From Liolophura sinensis (taxonomy: Eukaryota > Mollusca > Polyplacophora > Chitonida > Chitonidae): DNA of 64,000 nt. Of this stretch, positions 10,051 to 21,027 are shown one piece after another. The DNA is taken from assembly GCF_032854445.1 (NCBI RefSeq), contig NC_088298.1, positions 476,274-540,273 of the forward strand, written 5' to 3'. A program made the translations under genes and the position numbers. The first letter of the stretch is position 1, and each line of letters opens with the position of its first letter. The notes beneath the pieces are model-generated. The model was not told the DNA's origin. It saw only the letters and a program-made list of their open reading frames with translations, and made no database searches.

Positions 10051-11312
10051 TTAACCCTTTTTAACACTCCGAGGCCGATTTATCGGCCGCGATAACATAC
10101 CTTAAAAACACTACCAGGCCGATATCTCGACCCCAAAACGTAACGGAACTTCCCACTGGCTGCCTCGCTCCAATTCAGCCAATTAGAGCACAGAATACAT
10201 AAAGCTATCAACAGGCTGACATGGCGGCAGTTTGAGTGATATTTCTCGCTATTTCGCGAAATTTTAAACATTTTTGGAGGACAATGAGTGACGCGGACGT
10301 CCAAAGTCGAAGTGACAGTGAATCGGGTGACATGGAAAGCGCTGAGAGCGATAGTTTATCAACTTCTTCAGGCTCTGAAAGTGATGATAGCAGTGACGAT
10401 CAGTCTGATCAGGGTGACGAAATTCGGGTACCAGGACGTCCATGGGTGCGTGTTTATCCACCGGAGGGAGATCGAATCCAGGCTCATCCTTTCTTGGAAC
10501 AAACTGGACCAAAACGTGCGCCACCTCCAGATGCTGAACCGGTTGAATATTTTTCTCTATTCTTGACTCTTGGCCTAGTTCAGACGATTGTTACTGAAAC
10601 TAATAGATACGCGCAACAATTCATTCGCAGCAACCTGGCTACTCTCAGACCTAATTCAAGTGTACACAAATGGATAAAACATGGTGGAACCTCTGTTGTA
10701 GAAATGAAGGCATTTTTGGCCGCAATTCTGAATATGGGACTAATCAAAAAACCCACAATTTATTCTTACTGGTCTAAAAGTGATTCCCAGTGTACAGGTT
10801 GGTTTGGTAGGTTGTTCAGTAGGGTTAGATTTGAACTACTGCTGAAATTTTTTTCATATTGTAAACAGTGATCAGCAAACACTACCTGCACAACCAAACT
10901 ATGACCCTTCCAGTAAATTTGCTCCTTTTATTGATCACGCCAATCATGTGTTTCGTCACCATTACATTCCTCAAAGAGAACTCTCTGTTGATGAAAGTCT
11001 TACTGGTACTAAAAACAGAACTCAACTAATCCAATATCTTCCAAATAAACATCACCATAAGTGGGGAATCAAACTTTGGATGATCTGTGAGGCTGTCACT
11101 GGATCGCGGACGTTGTGGCAAGGGCTATCATATTGTTTGTGATAATTTCTTCACTAGTATTGAACTTGCACGTGAACGCTTTCGAAATGGTACATACCTT
11201 ACGGGAACGGTGAGGAGAAATCGTCGTGGCTTTCCACAACTGGTGAAAGGGAAGTCGGGAGTTGGAGAATGTGTCTATTCAAGACAAGGTGAACTTCTTG
11301 CTGTTGCATTTA
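10051..11312 (+). mobile_element. piggyBac element #1, left part only
   Basis: Starts with TTAA at 10051-10054 followed by ccctttttaacact, a piggyBac-like terminus, and a near-perfect palindrome (ggccga-ttta-tcggcc, from about 10073). The right half of the element is missing: hAT-1 copy A begins at 11313, and the sequence beyond that hAT (15214 on) does not continue piggyBac. Confidence 0.8.
10284..11312 (+). pseudogene. piggyBac transposase, truncated (PGBD4-like)
   Basis: Starts MSDADVQSRSDSESGD with an acidic, serine-rich N-terminus usual for piggyBac transposases. DDE_Tnp_1_7 features follow: EYFSLFLTLGLVQTIVTETN, then HYIPQRELSVDESLTG with the first catalytic Asp, and YHIVCDNFFTSIELA with the second. 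One frameshift lies in a T run near 10850, and a deletion of about 30 codons lies near 11100 between the two catalytic blocks. The protein is cut at 11312 by the hAT insertion, losing the third Asp and the Cys-rich tail. Confidence 0.88.
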
Positions 11313-11688
11313 CAGTGTTTGTACCGCGTCGGATTATCCGACGAAAGTCGGATTTTCACAGTTTTGACGGATAAAGTAGGATTTTCATTAATTTTAACCC
11401 GTATTCGCCGAAATTCGTCGGATTTTGCCGTTTGTTGTGCAGAAGAATTTTGTCATGTAGAAAGATTTATTTTACTGTAATCTTTGAGAAATTCAGGGGA
11501 TGATTTTTGCGAGGCCGAGTTCAGCAGACACGTCAGTCGCCAAAACTTTAAACAGTTCACTTACTGAAAATACACCCGCCGCGTCCAATGTAGCAAAGTC
11601 AGGCTTGTTCCGGCCTTGCAGTAATTGAGCACACCCCATTCGCAGTCTGTATGTCCAAATAATGCAGCGGAGGGAGTAAGTACAGCTG

Positions 11689-12758
11689 TTGGAACCGATC
11701 ACCCGTAAATTCGCGGAAAATCTCGAGAGGCCACGAGATTACAATGGCGCCCTTTCCAAAGTCTTGCCAAGATGGTGTTACACTTTACGGAGAAATTATT
11801 GGAAACCAGCGACCCGAACGGGGGGGAAATATGGAGATTGGATTCTTAGGAATGACAATTTTAATGTTACGTGCCGATTCTGCAAGTCCAATGTTTGTTT
11901 GAAGGAGGGCGAAAAGGCGTTTAGTAAGCATAGTGCTACCGGTAAGCATCAGAAGGCGAAGACGACTGCGGGATGCCGTAAGAGTATTGTGCACGCTTTT
12001 GCAGCTGCTGCTGCCAAGAATGCAGAGGCCCGGGGCACTGAAGAGCTGGCGAGAGATGCGGAAATTATTTATTTGCATCACCTGGAGGCACATGGTATAT
12101 CTCCTCACGCAGCAGCATGCACCTCGACTCTGTTTGCACAGATGTTCCCGAACTCTAAAATCGCGGCAAAATTTTCATTTTCTGACTCCAAGCAGGGTTA
12201 TGAGGTCACGCAAGGGCTCGGGCCGTAATACTCGTCTAATCTGACAAGCAGATTGCAATCTGAATATTTCAGTATTAATATTGACGAATCTACGGTCCTA
12301 AAATCCAGCCAACTGGCAATAACTTGTCGGTATTTTAATAGGGAGAAGGACAAAATTGTTACTGAACATTTCCAGACTGTAAACATCATGAAGAAAGACG
12401 CGGAGAGCATTGTGACGCTGTTGGACAAAACATTTACAGATCGGAACATTGACTTCAGAAAACATATGATCCATGTCGAAACGGATAGTTGTCCAGCGAT
12501 GAGGGGCGTTCGTAATGGAGTTATAAAAAAAGTGAAGGATAGTATGGAGTACATATCAGACCTTGGTGGCTGCCCAGATCAACACATTGCCAACTCTTTG
12601 AAATATGCTATGCTCAGTTTTGATCAAGAACTTAAAACTCTGTTTGTGGACGTGTATCAAGACATTGAGAAATACCCAACACACCAGGAGCGGTATCAAC
12701 AGGCTTGCAAACATGTAGGTGTACAAGTCAAGCCCATGTGCAGAATGGTTGATACAAG
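11689..12758 (+). pseudogene. hAT-1A transposase: BED finger and catalytic part
   Basis: 11689-12225 encodes a BED-type zinc finger (CRFCKSNVCLKEGEK with the KHSATGKHQK histidines) and an Ala-rich linker. A TAA at 12226-12228 interrupts the frame where copy B reads a Tyr codon. From 12253 the catalytic region follows: YFSINIDESTVLKSS with the first Asp, and ETDSCPAMRGVRNGV, a typical hAT block. The exon ends at a gtatgt donor at 12759 after MVDTR. The matching next exon is absent from this copy. Confidence 0.85.
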
Positions 12759-13845
12759 GTATGTATGTGTTCTGCACATTAATAGATTTAACTGTTTTTA
12801 TTACCGTACTTCATAACTGAATATAAATGTATAAATCATGATCTTAAAGTAAAACAGAGAATGTAATTTGTACTTGTATGCAACATTTCTATTTTCACTG
12901 TAGTGTTGCTTTAAACACTTGTGTTCAATATTTAAATATTAGGCTAATTATTACTATGCCCAGTGCAGTGTACAATAATACTATAGTAATTTCGTAAAAT
13001 ATGATTTGGAAATGGTAATAATTGTGTACATATTTTCATTACCTTCAGTTGTGACTGGATGAAGTAGGTATGGTTTTAATGACTTCCAATGCAACTGCTA
13101 ATGCTTGTACTGCATGTAGGACATAGTTTAGGTCAATATTAACTTCATGTTTGTGTCGCTTGAAAATGCTTGTCAGAATTTAGGCTACGGTACTCAGTCT
13201 TTCTTGGAGTATTGATAACTAACCTCTTAGCAACATCTAAAGTTGATTTTCATGAAAACCGTGAAAGCATTTAATTTATTTGGCAGAAGTAATGAATTAG
13301 ATTTTCATAAGAAACTACATAATTCACAATGGCTTTCCTAGGCAAATAGCTATTTGCTTTCAATATGTGTTGTCCTGTATTTATTTACTTTAGTACAAAG
13401 TGAGTCTATTAGTTGCCTGTAGATCATCTGCTAACTCTGAACAATAGCTTGGACTGGTGACTTGGTGGTGGTATGTATATGGCCTATCCGGAGTGTATAA
13501 TACATGTGTCATACCATAGAGTAAATGTGATTGCATATTGAAGTCTTATTGAATTTCTGTATTTCGGTAACTGTGTTTGTATTGTACCATTATCAGAATT
13601 CAGTATGACTTAAATGTTCAGAGTTATGTTTATTCTATTTTATGCCAAAGTGTGGAAATCCTGGATGTGTGATACAGCCAATGCTTGGTGAGAATACTCT
13701 CAACTGGGGTTCAAACCTCACCCTGGTCAGGGGATTTGTGAGATTGTTCTGCTTTCATAGTTTGTTATTAATCGATTGCTGGCACTTGTGGACATGCCCA
13801 GCTCTGTCTTGATGGCAGTTCTACTACACTGTAAATCTGTGCCTT
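12759..13845 (+). other. hAT-1A intron sequence
   Basis: Non-coding, matching copy B inverted (about 51870-52953). The deletion breakpoint lies near 13837, where the sequence jumps directly to the last exon. Confidence 0.75.
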
Positions 13846-14145
13846 ATGCTCAAAGCTCTAGGTGGTTGTGACAAAGTCAAATCTTCCATAACCCAAGATA
13901 TGCGCAAGGCATACAAAAATGCATCTGCCAGAAGGAAAGAACATCTTGCTCAAGTACAGACTGAATGTATAAAAGAGAAAGAGTTATTGGACTGTACAAG
14001 GAAAAGAAAGGTTAAGGAGACCTTAACAAACCACAGAGGAAAATTAACCGTGCTATCAAGACAGTTAACCCAAAAGAAGGAGGCCAGTAGGCCTACAGGA
14101 ACAGGAGAAAAACGAATGTCAACCTCAACAGGAAATGTGTTCTGA
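13846..14145 (+). pseudogene. hAT-1A transposase C-terminal tail
   Basis: Lys-rich C-terminal segment (DKVKSSITQDMRKAYKNASA) matching 50352-50650 of copy B. In copy B it follows the hAT dimerisation region directly; here that region is deleted, so this tail is orphaned. Confidence 0.8.
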
Positions 14146-15116
14146 TTATCTGTGCCTGAAAAAAGACCAAAACAAGTGTGATGTTAGGAGCTAAGACCTA
14201 TCATGACAGTGTGAATGACAGTGTGAAGTGTAGTAGACCGGATTTAATTCAATATTTTTATGACATGTAATTAATAAATGCACCTCTTAGGTTCCAACAG
14301 AACACAGGAACAAGACTGACATTTGTGGTGAGCTTATAATATAAGCTGTATCTCATTAGAGCTCTTAACTGGAGGTGGGATAGCTGTGACTGATATTAAA
14401 AGTACAAAACACGAAGGAGTACATGTAAAGCCCCGATCAGAAAAAAGGAACAATTAAGACTTTATAATTCAGTGGTGAGCTGGCTGTAGATTTCATTTTA
14501 TCATATTCTATGATTTATGGTGAGTTGAGTGGTCATTAAAATCCTTCACAGCCAGAGTTAGTTACATGTGATTGATTGATAAAAGAGAAAAACGGTGATG
14601 TTCACAGTCCAGGCACATGTGCATGTATACATGAAAGTGTAACCAAGGCCAGCAAAGGATTGGTTTGTATTTTTATTGATCAACAGTACACTTGTCAATA
14701 AAATATTACAACAAGCTGTTAGCCATTCACCAGGATCCTAAATCTTAGCTCTGGATAATCTATTTAAGTCATTTTTTCAGTGAGGTATCCTTCAGTTCTA
14801 ATTCTTTCTAGCTCATCTCACTGCTTAAGTCCAGATACATGTATAATGTAATTGGCAGGCTATATTCATTTCAAGAAGGATTAGTGAGTGATTGGGGTTT
14901 AACATCTATTCCTGCTTAACTCAAGGCGTTAACTTAGTAGAAAATTTAATATTTCACTTGACCTCAAATATAAGCAGAACCAGCACAGATAAGTTGTCAA
15001 TGGTGTTTTTTAAAACACCTATATGTATGATTGGATTCCAATTTCTACTTGTGTTTTGTATTTGTGACTGAATTTAACATATATCGTGCTTATAGATCTG
15101 TCTTCGCTCACGTGGA
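14146..15116 (+). other. hAT-1A 3' non-coding sequence
   Basis: Matches 49386-50350 of copy B inverted. No coding sequence seen. Confidence 0.7.
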
Positions 15117-15186
15117 ACAGTCCAGATAGCTCAGTTGGTAAAGCGCTTTTTTCTGGGCTCGCATGGATTTAATACCTCGACAGGAC
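15117..15186 (+). repeat. tRNA-like (SINE-head-like) segment inside hAT-1A
   Basis: Contains tagctcagttggtaaagcg, a good match to a pol III A box, followed about 35 bases later by a degenerate B box (gatttaatacc here, gattcaatacc in copy B). No proper anticodon arm can be drawn, so it is a tRNA-derived relic rather than a tRNA gene. Both hAT-1 copies carry it near the 3' terminus. Confidence 0.55.
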
Positions 15187-15213
15187 TTTTTTTTTACCCC
15201 AGTACAAACACTG

Positions 15214-15639
15214 CGTAAGTCTTGGCATACTGTTGGTGTTTTTTCGGTCACTGACTGTCTGCTCTTTCGAGCAAGAGTATTTATGCAACATTACGGCACG
15301 TGCGTTACGAGCCATGCCTCAAAAGGACGTTTTGCATGTGGCCGCAATTCCAATTGCTGCGTTCGTGACGATGCGTTCTTGTAGAGGAAACGATGCAGTC
15401 ATACACTAAGTCCTGCTTAGAATCAAACCCGGAACCGCGCTTTTACTTTTTTTATGACAAAAAATACGGTGAACCTTTCTTTTGCCTGGTAGTTTACACA
15501 CCACTCGATTGACCCATGAACAATCGCCTCAAACGTATTCCCGCAAACGAAATTTCAGAAATAACATTTTTCTCTAAGGAGTGGAGAAATTTTGGGACCA
15601 GCAAGACGTGACAAGGCATGGGGGGGGGGGGGGGGGATA
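15214..15639. other. Mixed flank with LINE 5' leader fragment
   Basis: Mostly unassigned. About 15505-15560 (cgattgacccatgaac, then cccgcaaacgaaattt) matches the LINE 5' leader at 63951-64000, so it is a fragment of another LINE copy. Confidence 0.5.
15620..15636. repeat. poly-G run
   Basis: Seventeen consecutive G residues. Such runs can form quadruplexes and are prone to length errors. Confidence 0.95.
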
Positions 15640-16345
15640 AGCCTTTAGAGGAGGCCATGTGATCTCCACTGCAATTACAACATTTAATTGTGTCATTGTA
15701 GTCAAAACCTTCATGACCTTCCTTCCCTCATCGAAAACAAATCAATTTATTACTACACTGGCGCTTGGGGTGACCAAATTTTTTGCCACGTGAAACAGCT
15801 TGTTGTGTTGACCTGTACATCTCCAACCTGAGCCCTGTACGGCCAATGTAAATGGATAACGGAAGTACTGTAGTATTAAATGTTAATTCTGTTAAGATTA
15901 AATGTTAAGATTTCTTCGTAACGAAGCGGTCAACATTGGTAACACCCTCAGACTTTAATTCAGCACAAATTTCTTCAGAAATACGAGACCGGGACCGAGA
16001 TCTTAGTCTAACTCCCTTAGATTTACGCGGTGATGCAAAAACAGGTATATCCAGAATGAACGTCAATGATGACGTATTTAATGCTTGCTGTTTTCGAAAA
16101 CACTCATTAAGGATGTCACCCGATCTTAATTTTTTTAACATTTTTAACTTTTCCAGATGAACCAGATTCAATCCATAAAATAGAGACAATCCACTCGATT
16201 GACCCTAAAGCCTCTGCCCAGATATCAAGAGAATCTTACTGAAAATATTCTGATTATATAAACAAGTTCTTATGATTGGTGTTTAGATGCAGCAGAATTG
16301 ACTCTCTGACAGCTGGACTGACGTCACCAGTCGATTGATCGAAGC
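15640..16345 (-). pseudogene. LINE ORF1 fragment
   Basis: Diverged copy of the ORF1 region seen at 62891-63772. Zinc-knuckle coding sequence (gaggaggccatgtgatct) lies near 15650, and the N-terminal half lies at 15905-16189 (KLRSGDILNECFRKQQ, SEEICAELKSEGVT). The 5' leader motifs ctcgattgaccc and gtcgattgatcg follow at about 16195 and 16330. ORF2 is missing and frames are broken. Confidence 0.8.
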
Positions 16346-17593
16346 GGGCTATCTGCACTATCTATGCGAGCAAGTTTGCTCTATATGTTACTGTCTATGA
16401 TACACGGAAGTCCATAAAACTGACAGCCATCACATTGGGCAGTAAATTGAGCTGTTTTTGAAGCCTAAAACACCAAACAAATAACTAAATTATCACAACG
16501 TTCAAAAGACCTGTTTGTTTTTATAGGTAAAAGTACCGTTCTTTGCCATTTCCATTGCACGTCATTTTCAAGGATAAGACAAGAAAAGAGATCTAAAGCA
16601 CCAAGCTCAAACATGTATTAATAGTCTTAACAAGCCTGTTGCATCCAACTTAATCCCGTTTTCTCGTACAGCTAAAAGATTCGTATTCGTCTCAGGCAAA
16701 ACACAGGTCAGAAAACCATCAGAATAACACAGGAGTGGCTGAGGAAAGTGACGCAGTGACGAAGACCACTGCTATGTCACCCAGAGTATTAATCAGAAGA
16801 CGACTTGCTCTATATCACTGGATTCCCAGATTTCAACAAATGGTATCTAAAACAAGAGATAAAAGAAGATATCAGAGGCGATATCGTCAGATGACGTGCA
16901 GCCATTATCTCATCAAGAAATTGACCAACAAGAATCTGACACCGAACAGGTAAACCAGAGCCAAACACCAGTTCCACTGAGAAATAACAGCCTACATTTC
17001 CGATCATTACCAAGGAGTATACCAAAGGATATCCCTCTGGAAGTCAGGCAAGTTATCAAAAATCACAAAAGAGACGGTATCCTCGAAATCACTCCAAGGG
17101 AAGCATCATGTTTTCGATGTCAAGGACCACTCGATGTTCATCTTGTTTCAAGCAGGTCAAAAATAATACATTTACAGCTAGTGGTAACAGGTAAGGCCTC
17201 CAACTATCAAAACTTTAGGTCACTGAGCTCAGAACACCTGAAAGAATGAATGGTGATGGACTTACGATATATCGACAATATTCTTGTCATACAGTATCGT
17301 GGAATGTTTAAACCGTTGCGAACTGGTATCTGTCACAAGATAGGTCCAACTTCAGGACACTATGCACAACTGAAGAATGAAAAAAAAAAAAACAGCTTGG
17401 CTTAACATTTAACATGACATTGTAATATATTCACTGTTAAATAATTTATATTAAGCCTTTATATCTGATCTTATATATCATACGACACAGCATCGGGGGC
17501 TAAGCTGTGCGATAACTGAAAAGATTATGTGGGCATTTCGTGAAATATACACCCCGGTGGATATGTTCTCATAGAAAAACCCATTATCGGGAG
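16346..17593. other. Unassigned, with a weak open frame at 16896-17249
   Basis: I recognise no family. The 117-codon frame at 16896-17249 has a low-complexity start (NQSQTPVPLRNN) and a single CFRCQG motif, not enough to call a protein. Around 17261-17300 there is a degraded copy of the LINE 3' hairpin sequence. Confidence 0.3.
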
Positions 17594-17952
17594 AGATTCT
17601 ACACAGTCAACTCTACATATGATTTATTTGACAGTATCGCTGGCGATGTTGTCATAAATTATTTGAGGGCCATTGGTCTATATCATAAAATATAATTTGA
17701 GTTGTCATAAATATTTACAGATAAAAAGTCATAAACTTATAAATTACTAGATGTACTATTTTTAAGATATGTTGGTTTTTGGGTTTCTTTTTATCTGATT
17801 TTAAAATTGTCTGAACTTTTTGTTTTCTTTTTGATGTTCTCACCATCGTGTCGAAAACCTTAACTGACTCGTGCTTTCACCTTTTTTTCGCCACCATATG
17901 GCTGAAATATTGCTGATGTGACGTTAAGCCATAATCATTCATTCATTCATTG
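17594..17952 (+). repeat. 5'-truncated LINE copy (3' end)
   Basis: Starts within the last ORF2 codons (YLRAIGLYHKI and stop), followed by the 3' untranslated region, the conserved hairpin (17889-17923) and a tail of ATTC repeats (17938-17952). This is the normal result of abortive target-primed reverse transcription. Confidence 0.88.
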
Positions 17953-18487
17953 GGAAAAACACAAAAGCAATTCTATAGTTCCTTGACTTTATATGTGTAC
18001 TTTTTATCTGAGTAAGGCCATATCTGGATATCCTAATGGATCGCCCTTATATAATTAATAATAATTAATATAATTAAGTATTAAATTTTAATTTTATCAA
18101 ACGCATTCTGTTTCAGATATAACTGTATACAACAAGGTATGCAAACGATGCCAACTGTTGTGTCAATATAAGGATTAGAACGAGGGCATGTATAGCTTCA
18201 ATGATGTCCTTTTCCTTGGGCTAGATGGATGTCTTTTCATCAGAAGTGGACTAGAGATACTTTGAAGTGCTTTATTTTTATTAATGATAAAATGTCAGAT
18301 TTACCAAGAAATATTTACTCTGTTGAGCATGCAGCATGTAGGTTTTAACAGAACATTTAACATCAACAAACCTTCGAGCTTAATATTATCTCAAGTCAGG
18401 ATATAGTTACTAAACTTCAGTTATCAATATTGAAGATGAAATTTTGACCTTTTGATTGTTTTGACGTTTTCTGGTTATTTTTTTCAG
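17953..18487. other. Unassigned AT-rich sequence
   Basis: No feature recognised. It ends in a pyrimidine tract and AG that precedes the coding-like segment at 18488. Confidence 0.3.
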
Positions 18488-20760
18488 AACCACATTGCAA
18501 TAGGGCGGCCTGTTGCCATGCTTCAGGAAATGATCGGAGAGAATGTTGATACCTACTCTTTACATCAAGCATACCTACATTTCGAAGCAGGTACTGACCA
18601 CGAATACAGTTTTCATTGTGTCAGTTTTCACAAAGCTGCTATTCAAGAAATCTAGAAATGAATTGTACATATCTGAAAATTATTTCAATATATCTGAATT
18701 ATGCCGAAATGACTCGCTATCTTAAGCAAGGGTGGATATTTTACACATCATTAAGGCGCAGGTAGATGTATATATGTCCGAAAATGTAGGGCAGTGTGTA
18801 TTTGTTGTCTCTTTAACATGGGTAGTTATGACAGGTACAATCAGCTTAGCCTAAGACTACTTTGTGCAACAGGGTCCAAAGCAAACGTAGGCTTAGTTGA
18901 TACTAACTACCATGGCTACTTGTCTCTTTAACATGGTAGTTACAATCAGCTTAGTCTCTGACTGCTTTGTGGAACAGGGGCCAGGTGATTAGCAAATGAG
19001 GTTAAGCACTAACAAGTTGTTCTCCCTGTGTTAGGAAAAAATACTCCGTCCTACGAGTTTTGGAGTCCTTGGATTGGCAAAAACTCTCGCAGTGGGGACT
19101 TCAAGAAATGTTCTCAAAGTGTAAACAAAAATAATGAAGATCCCGTGTCCGAACCAGTGCCAAGAGAAACCATCATTAACATGTTAAAGGACGAAAAGGT
19201 ATTTCAAGTGTAGAATGTAATAACAATTTACTGTATGCACTCAAGTGAAAAGACAACGCCTGAGAGTGAAAGGTATTTACCAGGGCTGGTCTTCACAGTG
19301 CATGTACTTATCTCAGGATATTTTATCCTATATTCTCTCTACGTTTATCTATATAATGCAAGTGCCTTTTTTCTCGGACATTAATTTTCGGTGATTTGCT
19401 TAGAAAACACATTCGCTGGATTTAAATTGGGCGGATATATGGGGTAGACTACTATCTATGAAGATTTAGTTATTTATTTCATTGGTGTTTTACGCGTACT
19501 TAAGAATATTTCAGTTACAGGACGGCGGCCAGCATTATGGTGGGAGGAAATCGGGCAGAGCCCGCGAGGAATCCCACGACTATATTTATGAAGACAGTAA
19601 AGAAATAATGATGAACACAAAACTCACGGGTTTCAACACAGCTTAAACCAAAAAATTTTCATACCTTGTGACAGGTGTCGACAATCCGAAGAATGTGTCA
19701 AGAAGTGGGTGTTAAAGCAGAGGGCTCCTCTGTTGATATGATCAAGAGGTTGAGCGACACGTCGATTTCACGTGGGGCATTCGACAAGTCTTAGGAGAAA
19801 TCATTTGGATGCTCTGGTGAGAACACGCAATACTGCCTAATTATTTCTTAACCAGGGCACAAATGGTGATTTATGTCACACTCGTGGCTACTTCAGTAAT
19901 GTGACAGTAGTGATAGCAAAAGGTGGAGTGAACCGCATAAACTTTGAGGATACAAACCCAAATAGATATGGCCAAGTATAAACATGGCAACTTTCCTCAC
20001 ATGACCCTTTTTAAGCCATACAACACGAGTTTACACTTTTCTTTGTATTTATTAAATCGTTTTCTTTGGCCGTGGCGCTTAAAACCACTCAGCCATCAAG
20101 AAGGTGTATTATCCCTAAATACGTTCATTCTTTTTGTAGGAGGATGGGCGGTTGGCTGCTGCCTTTAAAAGACTGCTGCGATCTGACAGTTCAATGGATT
20201 ATCTAGACATTGAACCATCCATGAACCATCGACCTAATATAACCATCTGCGACATCTACTGGCAAGGCAGGCCAACAAAATAATTCCACATTTTTATTCC
20301 CCAAACGAAGGAAGACTGGCTATTGATACAGATTTAAATATTGCAAGAGCCGAAAAGGATAGCTGAATTGCGGGGTCGATTTTCTGACATACCATTCTTT
20401 CCTCCGACTGTGTCGAATTGAAAAAAAAAAAACCCGTCACGGGAGCTGACGTACACTATGCGCTCATAGACTGGTTCCACCAAGAAAACTGTAAGAGCAA
20501 ACAAGAGCTACTCTGACGGTGTTCACTGCTACATGAGCTTAGTGGAATCATTGTCCCCCAAGCGGTGGAGCAACTATTCAGATATCTGAAACGGGACATC
20601 TAATATTTAAATAACATGTCCCCAGTCAAATATATTTTTCTTTTTCGACTCATTATACAGTTCAGAAACGTTATACGAAACCGAGAACTCCTTCGTAAAC
20701 ATGCAAGATTTGGACAGGAATTGTTCTACAATCAGTTTGGACAGGTCTGTCAGAAATATC
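18488..20760 (+). pseudogene. Decayed HMGXB3/KDZ-like transposase-derived gene
   Basis: Exon-like pieces appear in the right order: 18488-18652 (GRPVAMLQEMIGENVD, SLHQAYLHFEAGTDHEYSF), 19035-19198 (SYEFWSPWIGKNSRSG), 19675-19788 (IRRMCQEVGVKAEGSSVDM), a GGWAV segment near 20140, then 20438-20600 (VTGADVHYALIDWFHQEN and an AVEQLFRYLK block) and 20610-20760 (MSPVKYIFLF). From memory these resemble the large HMGXB3-like / KDZ-associated proteins common in fish and invertebrates. Splice-like AG and GT borders flank several pieces. Stops and frame changes in 20170-20530 show decay. The family name is moderately certain; that the pieces form one protein is more so. Confidence 0.5.
19505..19592 (+). 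repeat. SINE-like dispersed repeat fragment
   Basis: The sequence ggcggccagcattatggtgg and the following gaaatcgggcagagccc resemble a repeat I associate with molluscan genomes. Only one copy lies in this window, so recognition rests on memory. Confidence 0.4.
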
Positions 20761-20764
20761 TAAC

Positions 20765-21027
20765 CGAATGAATGAATAAATGATTATGGCTTTACGCCAC
20801 ATCGGCAATATTTCAGCCATATCGTGGCGAGAACATGTTTAAAACCAGGAATCAGTATATGGTTTTCAAGACTGAAGTATGAACATACAAAACAAATGAA
20901 AAATGACAGACATGTTTAAAAGTAGGTAAAACAATCAAAGCTCTTTAAAAACTTGAAAACCACAAAGCTTTTGAAATTTTAATTTGTATATATGAACTAG
21001 AAATATCTATGTGAAATAAAAATGAAA
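20765..21027 (-). repeat. LINE copy 1: 3' UTR, hairpin and tail
   Basis: Holds the hairpin cgccac...gtggcg (20795-20829) and the gaatgaatgaata tail. The same hairpin is at 58463-58497 in LINE copy 2 and at 17889-17923 in the truncated copy. Confidence 0.85.

Larger units (their letters stand above)
11313..15213 (+). mobile_element. hAT-1 copy A (internally deleted)
   Basis: Delimited by CAGTGTTTGTAC at 11313 and its inverse GTACAAACACTG ending at 15213, a hAT-type terminus. The same element occurs inverted at 49284-54380, and the two diverge exactly at these termini. Copy A is about 1.2 kb shorter because it lacks the dimerisation exons. The flanking 8-mers (tgcattta and cgtaagtc) do not match, so one flank has been rearranged since insertion. 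Confidence 0.88.

Noticed and set aside
11305-11312. Search for an 8-bp target duplication of hAT-1A
   Set aside because: tgcattta and cgtaagtc do not match, and exchanging flanks with copy B (inversion model) does not give a match either.
15118-15190. Functional tRNA gene
   Set aside because: A and B boxes are present, but no cloverleaf with an anticodon arm can be formed.
16896-17249. 117-codon frame as a gene
   Set aside because: No family similarity, no splice or promoter support, low-complexity start.
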